Origin: Closterium sp. Naga37s-1
Taxonomy: Eukaryota; Streptophyta; Zygnematophyceae; Desmidiales; Closteriaceae
Length of the DNA stretch: 64,000 nt
Reading direction: 5' to 3'
Assembly (NCBI GenBank): GCA_947471745.1
Contig: CANJKZ010000410.1
Span: forward strand, 288,001 to 352,000
Shown: positions 60,601 through 64,000 of the stretch, piece by piece
Position numbering within the stretch: the first letter of the stretch is position 1
How the letters are laid out: each line of letters begins with the position of its first letter
Notes under the pieces: model-generated
Databases searched by the model: none
What the model was told of the DNA's origin: nothing
Seen by the model: only the letters and a program-made list of their open reading frames with translations
Made by a program: the position numbers and the translations under genes

Positions 60601-63405
60601 CCTGCCGAGCCGGTCGAGGTAGCTGTCGACTCAGGTGCTGCTAGGGGTGCTGACCCTGCGGGTGCGGGGACTGGGGGTGCTGAGTCTGGGGGTGCTGAGT
60701 CTGGGGGTGCTGAGACTGGGCGTGCTGAGCCTGGGGGTGTGGCGCCTGAGGGTACTGTGTCTGGAGGTGCTGAGCCTGCACGTGCTGCGTCTGGAGGTGC
60801 TCTAGGTGTCCCGTCGCATTGGGAGCCCCTCTCTCCACAGCGGCTTCGTGAGTGGTACTCTCGGCGCTGTCGGGTTGCTGCTGGGGGTGCTGCTGGTGCT
60901 GCTGGTGCTGGAGCTGCTGGAGGTGCTGCTGGTGCTGGAGGTGCTACTCGAGCTACTGGAGGTGCTGGCGCTGCTGGAGGTGGTGCTGGTGCTGGAGCTG
61001 CTGGAGGTGCTGCTGGTGCTGGAGCTGCTGGAGCTGCTGGTGGTGCTGGTTCTACTGGAGGTGGTGCTGGTGCTGGAGCTGCTGGAGGTGCTGCTGTTGC
61101 TGGTGGTGCTTGTGCTGGAGCTGCTGGAGGCGCTGTGCGGCCGCGGCCGTACTACGTTCCGCTCCTTCAGCAGGTTCTTGGCTCCCCGCCTCCTCCTGGT
61201 CCTCCTCCTCCATTCCTGCGTCCACCGCCTGTCCAGTCCCAGTCGCAGTTGCAGCCGGCCTCTCCACTGCCTGGTCCTTTTCCTTACTCTGGTCCGACTA
61301 GAGGTCTTACGGAGCGTCGTGAGCCTGAGTCTCGTCCTGCGTCGCCTGTCTGTACCGTTCGCGCTGGTCTTGTTTCGCGTCCGCGTCTTCCTCCTGTCCC
61401 AGGCACTCACTCTATGACACTGCGTCCTTCTACTGCTCCACAGCGTGTCCCTCTGCCCTCTCCTCTTGCGTCCTCTCTTCCTGACGGTCCGGACCCGGAG
61501 TCTGACTCCCTTCGTGCTGCTAGTCCTACTGTCACCCGCTTTCTGGCCACTGCTGTCACTGACCCTCTGTTTGAGTCCTCTGCTGCGTCTGCTCTTGTTG
61601 CTGAGCTTGTTGACTTTGCTGCAGCCTGTCGCCTAGACTACGCTGCTAGTCTTGTTGCTGAGTCTGCGTCTGCGTCTGTCTGTCCTCCGTCCGTTGGGGG
61701 TGAGTGTGCTCTTGGCACGGACGTCCTTGAGGACAGACAGGAGGACCTTGAGTGTTTTGCTGCTTCTTCACCTCATCTCGTGTCCATGCTGCTTGCCCCT
61801 GAGGGAGACCCGGATGCACTAGACATCCCAACCCCGCGCTCTTACGCAGAGGCGATAGAGGGTCCCTACTCCTCTCAGTGGCAGGCAGCCATGGACGCAG
61901 AGATGGCTTCCTGGAAGTCCACAGGCACCTACGTACACGAGGTTCCCCCACCTGGGGCAAACATCGTCAGTGGCATGTGGATCTTCAGGGTGAAGCGGCC
62001 GCCGGGTTCTCCGCCTGCCTTCAAGGCGCGTTACGTTGCACGTGGCTTCAGTCAGCGACAGGGAGTTGACTTCTTTCAGACCTTCTCCCCTACCCCGAAG
62101 ATGACCACTCTTCGGGTACTGCTGCACGTTGCTGCTCAGCGTGACTACGAGCTCCACTCGCTTGACTTCAGCATAGCCTTCCTACAGGGCAGCCTGCACG
62201 ATGAGATCTGGCTGCGCCGCCCACCTGGCTTCACTGGGTCGTTTCCTACTGGTACCCAGTGGAGCCTCCGGCGGCCAGTCTAAGGTCTCCGCCAGGCGCC
62301 CCGTGAGTGGCACGACACGCTCAGGACGACTCTTGCTGCTCTTGGTTTTGCTCCTTCCACTGCTGACCCTTCTCTGTTTCTACGCACTGACGCTACTCTG
62401 CCGCCGTTCTACGTTCTTGTGTACGTAGACGACCTTGTCTTTGCTACTGCTGACACGGAGGCACTCGCCCACGTGAAGTCCGAGCTGCAGAAGAGACACA
62501 CGTGCACAGACCTGGGTGAGCTCACAAGCTATCTTGGCTTGCGGATCACCCGGGACAGAGCACAGCGCACCATTACCTTGACTCAGTCACACATGGTGCA
62601 GCAGGTCCTTCAGCGCTTCGGCTTCACCTACTCCTCGCCACAGTCCACTCCTCTGCCTACCGGTCACTCGCTCTCAGCTCCACCTTCGGACGAGTCCGTA
62701 GAGCCGAGTGGCCCGTATCCAGAGCTTGTGGGCTGCCTCGTGTACCTGATGACTTGCACACGACCTGACCTCGCATACCCTCTCAGCCTTCTGGCTCGCT
62801 ACGTGGCTCCCGGCAGGCACCGAAAGGTGCACTGGGATGCTGCGAAGAGGGTGTTGCGATACTTGTGCAGTACATCGGGCATGGGGCTCGTGCTTGGAGG
62901 ACGGGCTCGAGTTGTCCTCACTGGTCACGCTGACGCCTCCTGGGTTGATGACTTGGCTACGCAGTGGTCTTCACAGGGTTACACCTTCAGCCTTGGATCC
63001 GGTTCTGTCTCCTGGCGGTCTACCAGCTCTTCTTCTGTTCTCAGCTCCAGTTGTGAGGCTGAGATCTACGCTGGGGCCATGGCTGCACAGGAGCTTCGCT
63101 GGCTCACCTACCTGCTGACCGACTTGGGAGAGGCGCCTCGTTCTCCTCCAGTTCTGTACGTCGACAACAAGGCCATGCTGGCCTTGTGTCAGGAGCACAG
63201 ACTGGAGCACAAAACGAAGCACATTGCTCTGCGCTACTTCCTTGCTCGAGAGTTGCAGCAGCGTGGCCAGCTTCGTCTTGCTTACGTGGCGTCTCAGGCC
63301 AACACTGCTGATGTTTTTACCAAGGCACTTCAGCCTTGTGATCATCAGCGTTTCTGTACTGTGTTAGGCCTTGTACCTACTGTGCCTCACTTGTTGACTT
63401 CTTGA
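57625..63405 (+). pseudogene. Cop-l Gag-Pol polyprotein, about 1926 codons with two stops
   Basis: One frame starts at 57625 (MASLNVLTFDAEG) and ends in TGA or TAG-free reading to 63405. Two single-codon stops interrupt it: TGA at 58438-58440 in the Gly tract (GGA in Cop-j) and TAA at 62281-62283 in RT (TAT in Cop-d). Domains by residue: Gag (1-210), Gly tract (260-335), CX13CX3HX4C finger (about 370-395), protease DSG at 499, GAG-pre-integrase (LWHHRLGHPSLPRL), integrase catalytic Asp723, Asp792 and Glu828 (DD35E spacing), Gly/Ala linker (about 1020-1170), RT with YVDD at 1600, and RNase H with HADASWVDD, CEAEIYAGAMA and YVDNKAML, ending VPHLLTS. Apart from the stops all catalytic residues are present. 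Confidence 0.93.
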
Positions 63406-63524
63406 CTCTGCTTGTACTGTACTCTATATACTTATACCTGCATGCTTACACTTGCTAGGTTGTGTTCACTGTACTGTTTACTTTCCTTTATATAACTCTG
63501 CATGTGAACTGGCCTTCTGGCCCT

Positions 63525-63634
63525 TTGCTTGTGCTCAGACTGTGTGGTGACTTTGTGATCCACCCTGAGTTTGCTTTGTCTTTCTTGACTGGTCTTGTGA
63601 CCCCTTGTTCTCCCCCACTTTGCCTATGGGGGTG
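63525..63634 (+). promoter_or_regulatory. Conserved 3' box before the Cop-l 3' LTR
   Basis: A stretch with CTTGTGCTCAGACTGTGTGG, TGACTTTGTGATCCACCCTG and CCCCACTTTGCCTATGGGG ends at the G-rich tract next to the LTR. Close copies precede the 3' LTRs of Cop-d (24360-24467), Cop-e (27368-27480, minus), T-h (41715-41803) and Cop-k (52603-52700, minus). The end acts as the plus-strand primer region in this class; a function for the rest, such as 3' processing or packaging, is inference. Confidence 0.6.
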
Positions 63635-63767
63635 TGTCAAACATATATTTACTATAGTCTGTCTAGGCTGTAGTGGGGTAGTCCTTAGAGGGTACAACAC
63701 TTATGTGTTTCCTATTTGTACCCTTCTCATTTCGTAATTCAATCATTCTTTCGTCTCTTCTTTCACA
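63635..63767 (+). repeat. 3' LTR of Cop-l
   Basis: 133 bp, TGTCAAACAT to CTTTCACA, followed by GCACC. Confidence 0.93.
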
Positions 63768-64000
63768 GCACCAACGTCCGCAGGAACAGAGACGTCTGCA
63801 GCAGCAGCAGAGGCGAAGGAGGAGGATTGGGGGGAGGGGGAGCACTCCTCGAAGAAGGGTGAGCGCGGAGTGCCACGAGCAGCACCTACAGCAACTGCAC
63901 TAGTCTCAGCCGCGAGGAGATGCTGCTCGAGGAGGTCAACAGTGAGGGAGGTGGGGTCGAGGGTGAGGAAGTGGTCTCTGATAGAGCGAAAGGAGTCAGG
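63768..64000 (-). pseudogene. Cop-k Gag, N-proximal part, runs off the window
   Basis: The minus strand encodes PDSFRSIRDHFLTLDP, DLLEQHLLAAETSAVAVG, a TPRSPFF-like end of the Gag core and ASAAAADVS, joining the STSAKRRNSKGKGG patch at 56076 once Cop-l and one GCACC are ignored. It is closest to Cop-g Gag. The Gag start, leader and 5' LTR lie beyond 64000. Confidence 0.88.

Larger units (their letters stand above)
56077..63767 (+). mobile_element. Cop-l: complete young short-LTR copia element, target duplication GCACC
   Basis: LTRs at 56077-56209 and 63635-63767, each 133 bp, with three mismatches by eye (about 98% identity). GCACC flanks both ends (56072-56076 and 63768-63772). The primer site TGGTATAGAGCT follows the 5' LTR at 56210, and ATGGGGGTG precedes the 3' LTR. 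The 7.7-kb element has a 1.4-kb GC leader and one gag-pol frame with two stops. It is inserted in the Gag of Cop-k in the opposite direction, and Cop-k Gag resumes directly at 63768. Confidence 0.96.

Noticed and set aside
48997..63345. Antisense frames opposite Gag and pol (for example 58158-58866 minus, 59242-59994 minus)
   Set aside because: They mirror conserved sense coding with intact motifs; codon positions follow the sense strand.
1..64000. Complete tRNA or rRNA genes
   Set aside because: Only primer-binding-site complements and one incomplete tRNA-like segment (36935-37010) were seen; no full cloverleaf or rRNA signature.

Overview
The window looks like nuclear DNA of a streptophyte green alga; a desmid-type zygnematophyte is my guess. 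Three things point that way: plant-style leucine-rich-repeat (LRR) genes cut into phase-2 exons of 72 and 81 bp, Ty1/copia retrotransposons primed by initiator-Met-tRNA-like sites, and high GC with C/G-rich minisatellites. The species call is inference. Nothing bacterial, organellar or viral was recognised.

Left part (1-27235). After a copia gag fragment (1-453) come two LRR gene arrays pointing away from each other. Array A is on the minus strand (about 1577-4600) and array B on the plus strand (8398-27000). Both lack their 5' ends, and a 5'-truncated long-LTR copia element (Cop-b, 4841-8397) lies between them. Both arrays repeat one five-exon module: an LRR N-terminal cap (about 148 bp), a 72-bp LRR, an 81-bp LRR, a 72-bp LRR, and an exon of about 345 bp carrying LRR plus an eight-cysteine domain. 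Array B has four modules and a short cysteine-rich last exon with a stop at 26998-27000. No kinase or membrane segment is visible. Both arrays are decayed by in-frame stops and altered splice sites. In array B a solo LTR (16280-17131, target duplication CAGAG) sits in a coding exon, and a complete copia element (Cop-d, 17802-24599, target duplication TTATG) sits in an intron.

Right part (27236-64000). This is almost entirely nested copia DNA: Cop-e (minus, 27236-34654, unlike LTRs); an AT-rich island (34655-37168) holding a 3'-truncated insertion, Cop-f (35042-36680, flanked by GTAAA); Cop-g (from 37169), whose gag is split by a non-autonomous element T-h (40325-41986, target duplication GTGGT) and then cut by Cop-i (42471-47835, long-LTR family, long intact gag-pol frame but no 3' end); Cop-j (47828-52470); Cop-k (minus, 52471 to beyond the window end), which lies inside Cop-j; and Cop-l (56077-63767, target duplication GCACC), which lies inside Cop-k.

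The short-LTR elements share one plan: an LTR of about 130 bp, a primer-binding site, a leader of 0.5-2 kb made of GC-rich minisatellites whose unit differs between elements, then Gag with a Gly-rich tract and an unusual CX13CX3HX4C finger, protease, integrase, a low-complexity Ala/Gly linker, reverse transcriptase and RNase H, then a conserved 3' box of about 110 bp before the 3' LTR. The non-autonomous element keeps only the LTRs, a GC-rich leader and the 3' box.
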